Below, piece by piece: positions 42,337 through 51,133 of a stretch of 64,000 nucleotides of DNA. The notes under the pieces are model-generated. The model worked only from the letters and a program-made list of their open reading frames with translations, ran no database searches and was not told the DNA's origin. Made by a program: the position numbers and the translations under genes. Numbering within the stretch: the first letter of the stretch is position 1; each line of letters begins with the position of its first letter. Origin of the DNA: Massilia sp. YIM B02763 (GTDB taxonomy: Bacteria; Pseudomonadota; Gammaproteobacteria; Burkholderiales; Burkholderiaceae_D); NCBI RefSeq assembly GCF_030412015.1, contig NZ_JASNRD010000001.1, forward strand, positions 434,001 through 498,000, in the 5' to 3' direction.

Positions 42337-42945
42337 TCACGGAAGAAATTCTTTCACTTCCAGCGTTGGAAGATCTGACAAGACTTGCTCGCAACACAGC
42401 ACGATTGACAACTGCTGCGTCGACAAACAAAACTGCGATGCGGCGGTCGTGCCCAGCTTGAATTGCGCTTCCATGCTGCTCCACAGGTGAAAGAAATCCC
42501 GCACCCGGGTTTCATCGGGACGATCAGCCAGCCAATTTCTTGCCGCTTCATCGAACGCGTGCTCGGCAATTGCCTGCATGTCGCGCGTAGCGTCGACCGT
42601 CTCAATATCCAGGCCCAGCTTCGAGCCCGCACTGGCAGCACAGGCAACCCAGCGGCCGCTGTGCGAGATACTGAAACCCGCATGCTGATCGGGTGGCACG
42701 GCGAGCACGGGTGCGGCACCATGTCGCTCTTCCAAGCTAATGCTTCGGGGATCGACATCCAATACCTGCGCCAACGCATGCCGCGCAAGCACGCGTCCCG
42801 CTAGATATTGACGACGCCGGACGGGACGCAAGAAGTGAGCGAGACGCTGCTTTTCGGAGTCTCCGAGCAAGTCGACATAGGGTGCCAGGACTCCGTCGGC
42901 AAGCTTGTCCGCATCCATCAACCAGACGATTGCTTGATATGGCAC
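42337..42945 (-). CDS. 4'-phosphopantetheinyl transferase
   Basis: 202-residue Sfp-type enzyme that activates acyl carrier proteins. GTG start with strong AAGGAG. The N-terminal part contains AGRVLARHALAQVL; the magnesium-binding pair is in SKLGLDIETVD. The second motif reads FHLWSSMEAQFKLG where family members usually have WxxKEA, so the Lys is Met here. The acidic residues and the downstream Lys remain. It presumably converts the two ACPs of this cluster to their holo forms. Possible reduced or altered activity is inference. Like the next gene, it looks less GC-rich. Confidence 0.85.
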   Translation of the reverse strand: MPYQAIVWLMDADKLADGVLAPYVDLLGDSEKQRLAHFLRPVRRRQYLAGRVLARHALAQVLDVDPRSISLEERHGAAPVLAVPPDQHAGFSISHSGRWVACAASAGSKLGLDIETVDATRDMQAIAEHAFDEAARNWLADRPDETRVRDFFHLWSSMEAQFKLGTTAASQFCLSTQQLSIVLCCEQVLSDLPTLEVKEFLP

Positions 42946-42984
42946 GCCCGCTCCTTACTTCTTCTCGATTGCCGTCGGCGAAGT

Positions 42985-43572
42985 TCAGTTCGGTTGAACG
43001 GCCCTGTCGTCGGCACCGGTTGGACCACCCACCGCCTTGTCGTAGTTGGCAATGATGTAGTTGGTAGTCAGGTTGGCGACACGGGTCAGCATGATGTTGT
43101 CCATCGCGCCGAAGGTAAAGCCGCCGCTGAACGCAGCCGCACGTTGGAAGAACTCTGGCGTCGCGATCACCTTGCCAGTATTGTCGCGGAACGTTACGCG
43201 CATCAGCACGCCCGAGCTGCCGGCCAGCGGTCCCAGCAGCACGCGCTTGGCGCCATGCTTGAACGACATCTCCTCGATGACGGGCTCGACCACAAGGGTG
43301 CGGCCGTTCGGAGCGCGCTGGTTCCATTGTTCCAGTTTCGGCGCCAGGTCCTTCTTGATGTTCTCTTCGATCTTGGCGAGGCCCGCATAGTCACCCTTGT
43401 AGCCCTGCTTGAACACGACCGGCTTGACGTCGATGCGGCTGTAGGCGGAGAAGGCCTGGGCCGGCGGCGGGTTGTCGGTAGACGACGCCTTGATGCGGGT
43501 GGCGCAGCCTTGCAGCAGGCCGACGCTCAGTACGGCGGAAGCAATCAGGACGGTATGGTGTTTGTTATACAT
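42985..43572 (-). CDS. DUF4410-like lipoprotein
   Basis: 195-residue lipoprotein with a clear signal and lipobox (IASAVLSVGLLQGCATRI). Mature part has a mixed alpha/beta appearance (YSRIDVKPVVFKQGYKGDYA, then EPVIEEMSFKHGAKRVLLGP and LMRVTFRDNTGKVIATPEFF), reminiscent of DUF4410 or GNA1162-type lipoproteins. GGGAGAG precedes the ATG. It is 24 nt after the ketosynthase gene. Not part of the standard aryl polyene set that I know, so it may be a local addition with an envelope role. Confidence 0.65.
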   Translation of the reverse strand: MYNKHHTVLIASAVLSVGLLQGCATRIKASSTDNPPPAQAFSAYSRIDVKPVVFKQGYKGDYAGLAKIEENIKKDLAPKLEQWNQRAPNGRTLVVEPVIEEMSFKHGAKRVLLGPLAGSSGVLMRVTFRDNTGKVIATPEFFQRAAAFSGGFTFGAMDNIMLTRVANLTTNYIIANYDKAVGGPTGADDRAVQPN

Positions 43573-43596
43573 TTCTCTCCCTTTCAGTTTGTGGAA

Positions 43597-44829
43597 TTAC
43601 CGTTTGAAAATCAATGATGTATTAATGCCGCCGAACGCAAAATTATTCGACATCACATACTCGCAATCCAGGTGCCTGCCCTCGCCCCGGATATAGTCCA
43701 GCTCGCCGCACTGCGGATCGATCGCATCCAGGTTGATGGTCGGCGCGAACCAGCCCTCGCGCATCATCTGGATACTGATCCATGCCTCCAGCGCGCCGCA
43801 GGCGCCGAGGGTGTGGCCCATATAGCTCTTGAGCGAACTGATCGGCATGCGCGGACCGAACACCGCGGCCGTCGCCGCCGTTTCGGCGACGTCGCCATGC
43901 TGGGTACCGGTGCCGTGTGCGTTGACGTAGCCGATGGCCTCCGGCGCCAGTTCCGCGTCGGCCAGCGCCAGTTCCATCGCGACGCGCATGGTGGCGGCAT
44001 TCGGTTGCGTGACGTGGCAGCCGTCGCTATTCGTGCCAAAGCCGACGATCTCGGCGTAGACGATCGCGCCGCGCGCCAGCGCATGCTCGCGCTCTTCCAA
44101 AATCAGGCAGCCGGCGCCCTCGCCGATCACGAGACCGTCGCGGTCGCGGTCGAACGGGCGCGGCGTCGTGTGCGGCGCGTCGTTGCGTACGCTGGTCGCG
44201 AACAACGTGTCGAACACGGCCGCCTCGGTCGCGCACAGCTCCTCCGCGCCGCCGGCGATCATGGCGGTCTGCTTGCCGCTCTTGATCGCCTCGTACGCGT
44301 AGCCGATACCCTGGCTGCCCGAGGTGCAGGCCGACGAAGTCGTGAACACGCGGCCAGTCACACCGAAGAACACGCCGATGTTCACGGGCGCCGTGTGGGC
44401 CATCATCTTGATGTAGGTGGTCGCGTTGATGCCCTTGGTGGTGCGCTCTTCCATCATGCGGCCGAAGTCGCCGATGGCGCTCGGGGTGCCGGCCGACGAG
44501 CCGAACGAGACACCCATCATGCCGCTGGTCAGCAGCGGATGGTCGAGCAGGCCGGCGTCCTGCAGCGCCAGTTCGCTGGCGCGGGTCGCCATCAGGGCCA
44601 CGCGGCCCATGCTGCGGATGGCCTTGCGGTTGTAGCGCTCGCCCAGCGCGAACGGCGCGGCCGGAGCGCCCAGGCGCGTGTTCAGTCCTTCGTAATCCTC
44701 CCAGTCCTGCATGCGCACGATCGCATTGCGGCATGCGCCCAGGCGCGTACGGATCGCGGCCCAGTCATTGCCCAGCGGGCTGATGCCGGCCATGCCGGTG
44801 ACGACGACGCGTTTCATCTCCCTGCTCAT
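43597..44829 (-). CDS. Beta-ketoacyl-ACP synthase (FabF-type), pigment cluster
   Basis: 410-residue condensing enzyme. The full Cys-His-His set is present: TTSSACTSGSQG, VNAHGTGTQHGD and KSYMGHTLGACG. The C-terminal NNFAFGGINTSLIF is typical. It should elongate the ACP-bound aryl-polyene chain with malonyl units, perhaps in a pair with the chain-length-factor-like protein encoded at 59001-59735. Its ATG at 44829 has GGAGGG upstream and overlaps the ketoreductase stop as ATGA. An internal ATG at 44817 is less well placed. Confidence 0.9.
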   Translation of the reverse strand: MSREMKRVVVTGMAGISPLGNDWAAIRTRLGACRNAIVRMQDWEDYEGLNTRLGAPAAPFALGERYNRKAIRSMGRVALMATRASELALQDAGLLDHPLLTSGMMGVSFGSSAGTPSAIGDFGRMMEERTTKGINATTYIKMMAHTAPVNIGVFFGVTGRVFTTSSACTSGSQGIGYAYEAIKSGKQTAMIAGGAEELCATEAAVFDTLFATSVRNDAPHTTPRPFDRDRDGLVIGEGAGCLILEEREHALARGAIVYAEIVGFGTNSDGCHVTQPNAATMRVAMELALADAELAPEAIGYVNAHGTGTQHGDVAETAATAAVFGPRMPISSLKSYMGHTLGACGALEAWISIQMMREGWFAPTINLDAIDPQCGELDYIRGEGRHLDCEYVMSNNFAFGGINTSLIFKR

Positions 44830-45560
44830 GCCAGCCCTCCGTTCACCGAAATGACCTGGCGCGTCACGTAACCGGCGTCCTCCGACAGCAGGTAGCTGAC
44901 GGCCGCCGCCACCTCTTCGGGACGGCCGACGCGGCGCGCCGGGATCAGCTTCAGTGCCTCGTCGAGCGGAACGTCGCCGATCATGTCGGTCTCGATCAGC
45001 CCGGGCGCCACGCAATTGACGGTGATGGCGCGCTTGGCCAGTTCCAGTGCCAGCGCCTTGGTCGCGCCGATGATGCCGGCCTTGGCGGCGCTGTAGTTGA
45101 CCTGGCCGCGGTTGCCGATCAGCCCCGACACGGACGCCATCGTCACGATGCGGCCCGGTTTGCGGCGCTGGATCATCGGCATCACGAGCGGGTTGAGCAC
45201 GTTGAAAAAGCCGTCCAGGTTGGTCCCCAGCACCTGGTCCCATTCCTCGCCCGTCATGGCCGGGAAGGCGGTGTCGCGCGCGACGCCGGCGTTGCAGACC
45301 ACGCCGTAGTAGCAGCCATGGGCCTCGACATCGGCCAGCAGCGCCGCCGCCGTGGCGTCGCGTTCCGCGATGTCGAACTGCAGCACGCGCGCGGCACCGC
45401 CGGCGGCCGCGATCTCGGCGGCGACGGCGTCCGCCTCGGCGCGGCGGCTCCGGCAATGCACGACTACGCGGTAACCGTCGCGCGCGAGGCGCAGCGCGAT
45501 CGCCTTGCCGATGCCGCGCGAGGAACCCGTCACCAGCACACTCTTGTCGATACTACTCAT
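44826..45560 (-). CDS. 3-oxoacyl-ACP reductase (FabG-like)
   Basis: 244-residue SDR ketoreductase for the polyene chain. Cofactor motif TGSSRGIGKAIA, NAGVARD in place of NNAG, catalytic Ser in MASVSGLIGNRG, and YSAAKAG with Tyr-Lys. C-terminal VISVNGGLA matches FabG. Start overlaps the preceding dehydratase stop (ATGA) and its own stop overlaps the ketosynthase start, so the three are translated as a coupled block. Confidence 0.93.
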   Translation of the reverse strand: MSSIDKSVLVTGSSRGIGKAIALRLARDGYRVVVHCRSRRAEADAVAAEIAAAGGAARVLQFDIAERDATAAALLADVEAHGCYYGVVCNAGVARDTAFPAMTGEEWDQVLGTNLDGFFNVLNPLVMPMIQRRKPGRIVTMASVSGLIGNRGQVNYSAAKAGIIGATKALALELAKRAITVNCVAPGLIETDMIGDVPLDEALKLIPARRVGRPEEVAAAVSYLLSEDAGYVTRQVISVNGGLA

Positions 45561-46012
45561 TCGGAACTCCGTTGCAAAAACTCTTCTACGTTATCGGGCT
45601 GGAAGACCGTGATCGTGGCGCCGGCCAGCTCGGCGCCGTCGGGCGCCAGGATCCGGCACTCGTAGGCGCCCAGGCCGTTCTCGCCTTGCAGCACGCGCTC
45701 CACGTGCACGCGCAGCACGCTTCCCACCGGGAAGGCGGCTTGCGCGCAGGTATAGCGCCGGGTGCCCAGCAGGAAGCCCACGCGCACCGGCTCGCCGCGC
45801 TGGTGTGCACCATGACCGGCATGCGCGGCCACCGCCTGCGCCATGTACTCGACGCCGACCCAGGCGCCGACGGCGCCGTCGGCACAGAACAGGGTGTCGG
45901 GGCCGATCGCGACTTCGGCATCCAGCGTGTCGGCGTCGGCCGCCAGCACGCGGTCGAGCAACAGCATCGTCTCCGAGTGGGGAACCAGCGCTGCGATGTC
46001 GGGGAGGTTCAT
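45557..46012 (-). CDS. Hot-dog 3-hydroxyacyl-ACP dehydratase (ApeP-like)
   Basis: 151-residue hot-dog protein. The catalytic His is in PHSETMLLLDRVL and the acidic residue of the long hot-dog helix is in GVEYMAQAVAAHAG, a layout seen in ApeP-type dehydratases. Such proteins usually pair with an ApeI-like dehydratase; here that partner is fused to the ligase at 55422-57140. ATGA overlaps at both ends with neighbouring genes. Confidence 0.85.
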   Translation of the reverse strand: MNLPDIAALVPHSETMLLLDRVLAADADTLDAEVAIGPDTLFCADGAVGAWVGVEYMAQAVAAHAGHGAHQRGEPVRVGFLLGTRRYTCAQAAFPVGSVLRVHVERVLQGENGLGAYECRILAPDGAELAGATITVFQPDNVEEFLQRSSE

Positions 46013-47190
46013 CGCGTCCTCCCGAACACCAGGGTCGCGTTCGACCCGCCGAAGGCGAACGAATTGCTCAGCGCCCAGCGCAACGGGCGTCCCAGGCGCG
46101 CTCCAGGAACGGCCACGTTCAAGGACGGCAAGGCGGGATCGCGTTCGCCGTTCCACAGGTGCGGCGGCAGCTTGCCGTCCGGGTTGTCGTCCTGCATGGC
46201 CAGCCAGCACAGCGCCGCCTCCACGGCACCGGCAGCGCCCAGCGTGTGGCCGGTGAACGGCTTAGTCGAGCTGACCGCGACGGCGCTGCCGAACAGGTCG
46301 GCCACGGCCCGTGCCTCCATCGCGTCGTTCTGCACGGTGGCGGTGCCATGCAGGTTGATGTAGTCGATGGCGTCCGCATCGATGCCGGCGCGCCGCAGCG
46401 CCGCGGTCATCGCCAGGCGCGCGCCGCCGCCTGCCGGATCGGGCGCGGACATGTGGTAACCGTCGGACGACTCGCCCCAGCCGCACAATGCCACGGCGGC
46501 AGGCTCGCGGCTCATCAGGAACAGGGCGGCGCCCTCGCCCAGGTTGATGCCGTCGCGCTGCGCGCCGAGCGGATTGCAGGGCGCCGCGCTGACGGAATCG
46601 AGTGCGCCAAAGCCGGCTACCGTGAAGCCGCACAGCGTATCGGCGCCGCCCGCCACGACTGCGTCGCACACGCCCATGCGGATCAGGCGCGCGGCGCTCG
46701 CCAGCGCCTTAGCGCTCGACGAGCAGGCGCTGGAATGTACGTAGGCCGGGCCGCCCGCGCCCAGTTCGCGCGCCAGCAGGTCGGCCGGCGAGCCCATCTC
46801 CTGCTGGCCGTAGTGGAAGTCCTGCGGCAGCGCGCCCGTGTGCGCGTGCGCGGCGAGCGCCGCCTCGGCCGCGGCCACGCCCGACGTGCTGGTACCGACC
46901 ACGACGCCCACGCGCGCGCTGCCGTAACGGGCGATGGCGGCGTCCACGGCGGGACGGATCTGCGCCAGCGCGGCCAGCGCCAGCTGATTGTTACGGCTGC
47001 GCAGCGGGAGCGGCAGGTGGCCGACGTCTGGCAACGCGGCGTCGACGCGGCCGAGCGGCAGTGGGCGGCCCGGCGAGCAGACATCGGACACGCGCAGGCC
47101 GCTTTTCGCCTCGTCGAGCAGGCGGCGTTGGACCGCTTCCCGGCCGCTGCCGAGGGCACACACGATGGCGCAATCGTTCAGGTACAACAT
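46009..47190 (-). CDS. Second beta-ketoacyl-ACP synthase
   Basis: 393-residue condensing enzyme with complete active site (HSSACSSSAKALASA, INLHGTATVQNDAME, TKPFTGHTLGAAG) and C-terminal SNSFAFGGSNATLVFG. It is divergent from the other KS and shorter at the N-terminus (MLYLNDCAIVCALGSG). Such a stand-alone KS is typically used for the first condensations or as a homodimer. GAGG six nt upstream fixes the start at 47190. Overlaps the dehydratase gene by 4 nt. Confidence 0.9.
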   Translation of the reverse strand: MLYLNDCAIVCALGSGREAVQRRLLDEAKSGLRVSDVCSPGRPLPLGRVDAALPDVGHLPLPLRSRNNQLALAALAQIRPAVDAAIARYGSARVGVVVGTSTSGVAAAEAALAAHAHTGALPQDFHYGQQEMGSPADLLARELGAGGPAYVHSSACSSSAKALASAARLIRMGVCDAVVAGGADTLCGFTVAGFGALDSVSAAPCNPLGAQRDGINLGEGAALFLMSREPAAVALCGWGESSDGYHMSAPDPAGGGARLAMTAALRRAGIDADAIDYINLHGTATVQNDAMEARAVADLFGSAVAVSSTKPFTGHTLGAAGAVEAALCWLAMQDDNPDGKLPPHLWNGERDPALPSLNVAVPGARLGRPLRWALSNSFAFGGSNATLVFGRTR

Positions 47191-47198
47191 CTGGGACC

Positions 47199-47762
47199 TC
47201 ATTCGGTGGCCGACTCGATGGTCAGCCGGTATTGGTAACGCACGTTCTCGAGCACCGCCGTGCCCTGCCAGCGCGGCATGCCGCCATAGTCGATGGTCGC
47301 CACCACCGCGCCGTCGCGCCGCAGCGTGCGGCGCAGGCCGCGGTCCTCGACCTGCCAGCCGGGCGGCAGCGCGCGCGCGATCTCGTCGACCGGCCACAGC
47401 GTCAGCTGCAGGTCTTCCAGCACGTCGGCGGCGCGCACCTGGGCCGGCAACATCGGATGGCGCCATTCGTTCAGCGCGCGGCCGTCGAAGTCCATGCTCA
47501 GTACGCGCTGGCCGAATGCCAGCCCGACCAGCTTGACGTGGGCGGGATCGACCTCGAGCGCCACGTCGAGGTCGTTGGTGCTGCCGGCGCGCTGCACGGT
47601 CAGGTGCTGCTGCACGCTGATCGACGCGCCCAGCGCGGCGGGAGGCAAGCGCAAGCCCAGGCGCGCCGGCCCTTCGTGCGTGGTGGCGCAGCCGGCCAGC
47701 ACCAGCGCGACGGCACAGGCGGCGTGGCGCAGCAGGCGTTCAGGCAGCGACAGGCGTGTCAT
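47199..47762 (-). CDS. DUF3261 lipoprotein
   Basis: 187-residue outer-membrane lipoprotein (lipobox VALVLAGCATT). Mature part is beta-rich, with the DUF3261 pattern (LTLWPVDEIARALPPGWQVE). Members of this family occur regularly in aryl-polyene clusters and are thought to act with the LolA-like protein in localising the product; direct function unknown. Its start overlaps the MMPL gene end by 23 nt. Confidence 0.8.
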   Translation of the reverse strand: MTRLSLPERLLRHAACAVALVLAGCATTHEGPARLGLRLPPAALGASISVQQHLTVQRAGSTNDLDVALEVDPAHVKLVGLAFGQRVLSMDFDGRALNEWRHPMLPAQVRAADVLEDLQLTLWPVDEIARALPPGWQVEDRGLRRTLRRDGAVVATIDYGGMPRWQGTAVLENVRYQYRLTIESATE

Positions 47763-50106
47763 GGCGTTCCTTTTCGGTGATGGTGAAGCACGGGGCGGCC
47801 AGCCAGACCAGCGCGGTGCCGAGCAGCATGGTCAGTCCGAACGCGTGCAGCGCCGGCGTGCCGCTCAGCGCGAGCAGGCCGAACGACAGCAGCGTGCTCG
47901 CCGCCGACAGCCCGACCGCGAGCCATGGCGCGACGTCCCGCTTGTCCGCGTCTTCCTGTATGAAGATGCCGTAATCCACGCCCACGCCCAGCAGCAGCAT
48001 CAGCGCCAGCACGTGGAACAGCTGCAGCCCCTGCCCGGTGAGGCCCAGGACGGCCAGCGTCAGCACGCTCGCGGCGGCGGTCGGCGCCAGCACGCGCCAG
48101 GTACGGCCGCGGTAACGCGGATATAGGACCGCGAACACGAGGACGTAGGCGCCCAGCACGACGGCACCCATATAGGTCCGGTAGCGGCCGAGCAGCGCCG
48201 AAATGCCGCGGACCTTGTCCACCCACTGCACGCCGTCGATACCGTCGGCGGCGCGCGCCAGCGCGGGAATGGCGGCATAACGCATGCCGCGCAGGGCGAC
48301 GATGCTCGCATATACACCATCGACCTCGCCGAGCCACAGGTGGCGCCACGGCTCGCTGGCCGGGGTGCGCAGGAATGCATCGGGCGTGAGCGGCGCGGCG
48401 CGGCCGCGCAGCTGCGCGCGCGTGGCCTCGGCCCATGCGTCGTCCTCCCCCACGGCCTGCGCCAGCGCCGCCAGCGGGCCATCCGCCGCGAGTAGGGTCG
48501 TGTCCAGCGCCGCCAGCCGACGCGCCTGCGTCCGCGCCGACGGCACCCAGTTGGACAGAGCCTGGACGCCGCGCAGCTCGCCTTGTGCGACGAGCGGGTC
48601 GAGGCGCTGCTTGAGCGCCTCTTCGCGCTGCAGCACCTGCTCGGGCGACGCGCCCCGCACCAGGTAGTACTGCACCGGCGTCGGCGCGTCCAGCAGGCGG
48701 CCCAGCTTGATCTGGTCCTGCACCAGGTGCGCCGGCGAGGATTGCAGCGAACGGATGTCGTCGTTCGTGCCCAAGCGCGCGCAGCCGACCGCCGCGATCG
48801 CGGCGAGCAGCGCCACAGTGGCCAGCGCCGGCGGACGGGCCGACAGGCGCGGCCAGCGCGCCGCGGCCACGTGCACGCGCCGCACCAGCCAGCCCGCGCG
48901 CAGCGTGCGCGGTCCGATCAGCAGCGGGAACCAGCACACCACGGTGAGCCAGGCGAACGCCAGCCCCAGCGCCGAGAACACGGCCATGTGACGCAATCCG
49001 GGGAACGGCGTCAACGCCAGTCCCAGGTAGCCGATGACGGCGGCCAGCAGCGTCAGGCCGAGGCCGGGCAGCAGCCTTCGCAGCAGCGCAGGCGAATCCA
49101 GGCGGGCGTCCGCGCCAAGGCGATGGCACAGGAAATAGAAGCCGTAGTCCTGAGCGACGCCGATCAGGCTCGCGCCGAACACCAGCGTCAGCAGGTGGAT
49201 GCGGCCGAACAGCAGCCAGCACACGGACAGGGCGCCGAGAAAGCCGATGCCGATCGCCAGCAGCACCAGCGTGATCGGCTTGACGGAACGGAAGGTCAGC
49301 CAGGTCAGCAGCACGATGCCCAGCAGCGAGCCGACGCCGATAGTCTCGACCTCGCCGCTCGCCTGGCGCCCGGCCGCCGCCGCATGCAACACCACGCCAG
49401 CCTGGATCACCTCGGCCGCCGGCAAGGCGCCGTGTGCGGCCGCCGTGGCGCGGTCGAGCAGCGGCACCAGTTCGCGCTGCGCGGCCAGCGAGAATGCCGA
49501 TGGGGCCAGCGTATAGGTCAGCAGCACGTACTGGCGACCTTCCCCGGCCACGAACAGGCGGCCTTCGCGCGGACGCACGGGGGTTTCGCCGGCGCGCTCC
49601 TGCATCCAGTTCGCGAAGAGACCGAACGGGTCGTCGCGGAATGCACCCAGCTTCGGCCCGGAAAACGCGTTGTACAGCCGCGCCAGCGCATCCTGCGTCC
49701 ATTCTCCGGCCGGTCGGCTGCGCAGCGCGGCTTCGTCGGCCGCGGCCAGCAGCAGCGTCGCGTGCGGCTGCAGGCCGGCGAGCCAGCCCGCCTGCGCCTC
49801 GTCGCCGACGGCATCCTGGCGCAGCAGCGCGCCGTGCGGGTGCAGCACGGCGGCATAGGCATCGGCGGCGCGCACGGCGTCGTTCCATCCCGGCGCGCCG
49901 ACCAGCACCACGACGCGCTGCTGGGCGCTGTCGACCATGTGCGTGAACGACTGCTGCAGCACCGGGTCGCGCTCGCCCGCCGGCAGCAGCGCCAGGATGT
50001 CCGTATCGGGCACGATGCGCTGGCCCAGCCACAGCCAGGCGTTGTGGCCCAGCAGCAGGCAGACGATGAAGGCCCAGGCGAGTGCCAGGCGGCGCTGGGT
50101 CGTCAA
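47740..50106 (-). CDS. MMPL/RND-type exporter, TTG start
   Basis: 788-residue membrane exporter of the MMPL family. Two similar halves each with an N-terminal helix, a large periplasmic loop and five clustered helices (LLGIVLLTWLTFRSVKPITL; VLALMLLLGVGVDYGIFIQE). The Asp-Tyr pair in VAQDYGFYFL and VGVDYGIFI is characteristic of MMPL proton relays. It likely moves the lipidated pigment across the inner membrane. There is no ATG in the right place: TTG at 50106 overlaps the LolA-like stop as TTGA, with GAGG a little upstream. Confidence 0.85.
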   Translation of the reverse strand: MTTQRRLALAWAFIVCLLLGHNAWLWLGQRIVPDTDILALLPAGERDPVLQQSFTHMVDSAQQRVVVLVGAPGWNDAVRAADAYAAVLHPHGALLRQDAVGDEAQAGWLAGLQPHATLLLAAADEAALRSRPAGEWTQDALARLYNAFSGPKLGAFRDDPFGLFANWMQERAGETPVRPREGRLFVAGEGRQYVLLTYTLAPSAFSLAAQRELVPLLDRATAAAHGALPAAEVIQAGVVLHAAAAGRQASGEVETIGVGSLLGIVLLTWLTFRSVKPITLVLLAIGIGFLGALSVCWLLFGRIHLLTLVFGASLIGVAQDYGFYFLCHRLGADARLDSPALLRRLLPGLGLTLLAAVIGYLGLALTPFPGLRHMAVFSALGLAFAWLTVVCWFPLLIGPRTLRAGWLVRRVHVAAARWPRLSARPPALATVALLAAIAAVGCARLGTNDDIRSLQSSPAHLVQDQIKLGRLLDAPTPVQYYLVRGASPEQVLQREEALKQRLDPLVAQGELRGVQALSNWVPSARTQARRLAALDTTLLAADGPLAALAQAVGEDDAWAEATRAQLRGRAAPLTPDAFLRTPASEPWRHLWLGEVDGVYASIVALRGMRYAAIPALARAADGIDGVQWVDKVRGISALLGRYRTYMGAVVLGAYVLVFAVLYPRYRGRTWRVLAPTAAASVLTLAVLGLTGQGLQLFHVLALMLLLGVGVDYGIFIQEDADKRDVAPWLAVGLSAASTLLSFGLLALSGTPALHAFGLTMLLGTALVWLAAPCFTITEKERHDTPVAA

Positions 50107-50702
50107 AGCTGCGCCGCCTCTTCCGGCAAGACGGCGCCGGCGCCGGTCTTGATGTCCAGGAACCGGATGTCGGTGCGGTCGCCGCTCTCCTCCACCATGC
50201 GGATGGTGCGCACGTAGGCGCCGCCATCCAGCGAAATCGTGCCGACCGCGCGCGCCAGCGCCGCATTGCGCGCCTTCAGGCTGACCTTCCACGTGTCGCC
50301 GCTCACGCTGCCGTCGACCTCAAACAGGGATTCCAACTGATGCAGGTCGCCCGACAGCAGCGAGAACAGCACGCCGTTGATCATGCGCACGGTGGGCTCG
50401 CGGCTGGCTTCCAGACGCATCGCGACGCGCTCGCCCTGGGTCTGCACGATCTCGTCGCGGGTCAGGCGCAGCGTGTTCGCGAACGGCTTCAGGGTGCGCC
50501 ACAGCACACCCTTGCCGGCGACGACACAGAATTTGCCGCTCGAGGCCAGCGGCTTCTTCATGCCGGCCAGCTGCTTGCTCTGGTCGAAGCGGCCGCACAG
50601 CTGGTCGGGCTTGGCCAGCATGGCCTGGATAGTGGCAACCGGAGCGGCCGCCTGCGCCGACAGGCAGGCGGCGGCCAGCAGGCCGGCGATGAGGTGTTTC
50701 AT
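50103..50702 (-). CDS. LolA-like outer-membrane lipoprotein carrier protein
   Basis: 199-residue periplasmic protein with a signal peptide (MKHLIAGLLAAACLSAQAAA). The beta-rich body (GRFDQSKQLAGMKKPLASSG, GVLWRTLKPFANTLRLTRDE) resembles the LolA/LolB half-barrel, but the Cys residues (LCGRF, KFCVV) are additional. It should ferry the hydrophobic product or a lipoprotein through the periplasm for this cluster, alongside the MMPL exporter with which it is translationally coupled. It overlaps the thioesterase gene by 4 nt. Confidence 0.8.
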   Translation of the reverse strand: MKHLIAGLLAAACLSAQAAAPVATIQAMLAKPDQLCGRFDQSKQLAGMKKPLASSGKFCVVAGKGVLWRTLKPFANTLRLTRDEIVQTQGERVAMRLEASREPTVRMINGVLFSLLSGDLHQLESLFEVDGSVSGDTWKVSLKARNAALARAVGTISLDGGAYVRTIRMVEESGDRTDIRFLDIKTGAGAVLPEEAAQL

Positions 50703-51133
50703 GGTGCGGGCACTCCCAGCTTCTCGAACAGGATGCGCGGCGAGACGAAGCACATCTCGCCGCTCGCGATGTCGACGGCGACCTGGGTCGTCGTCGCCCG
50801 GTTCAGGCGCTTGCCGCTGGCGGCGTCGCTGACCAGGTAATCGATGCGCAGGCGGTTTTCCCACTCGACGATGTCGGCGCGCAGCAGCAGGCGCTGGCCG
50901 AAGCTCGCGGATCCCGCGTAGCGCAGGTTCATCTCGATGATCGGCCACGCATAGCCCGATTCCTTCATCTGCACGTAGTTGTAGCCGATATTGTCGAGCA
51001 ACGCGCAACGCGCCACTTCGAGGTACTTGACGTAGTTGCCGTGCCAGACGATCTCCATCGGGTCGAGGTCGAAGAACTGCACCTGGATCTCGACCTCGGC
51101 GCTCCAGCGCGACGGCGCTTTGACCTTACGCAT
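50699..51133 (-). CDS. Hot-dog acyl thioesterase (4HBT family)
   Basis: 144-residue thioesterase of the YbgC/4HBT type. Signature FFDLDPMEIVWHGNYVKYLEVARC, with Asp in the place of the catalytic Asp and WHGNYVKYLE helix. It probably edits or releases acyl chains in the cluster. Overlaps the ammonia-lyase gene by 8 nt and the LolA-like gene by 4 nt. Confidence 0.87.
   Translation of the reverse strand: MRKVKAPSRWSAEVEIQVQFFDLDPMEIVWHGNYVKYLEVARCALLDNIGYNYVQMKESGYAWPIIEMNLRYAGSASFGQRLLLRADIVEWENRLRIDYLVSDAASGKRLNRATTTQVAVDIASGEMCFVSPRILFEKLGVPAP

Noticed and set aside
45557..46210. 217-residue form of the ApeP-like dehydratase
   Set aside because: The extra N-terminus is out-of-frame ketosynthase sequence; the ATGA overlap at 46012 marks the real start.
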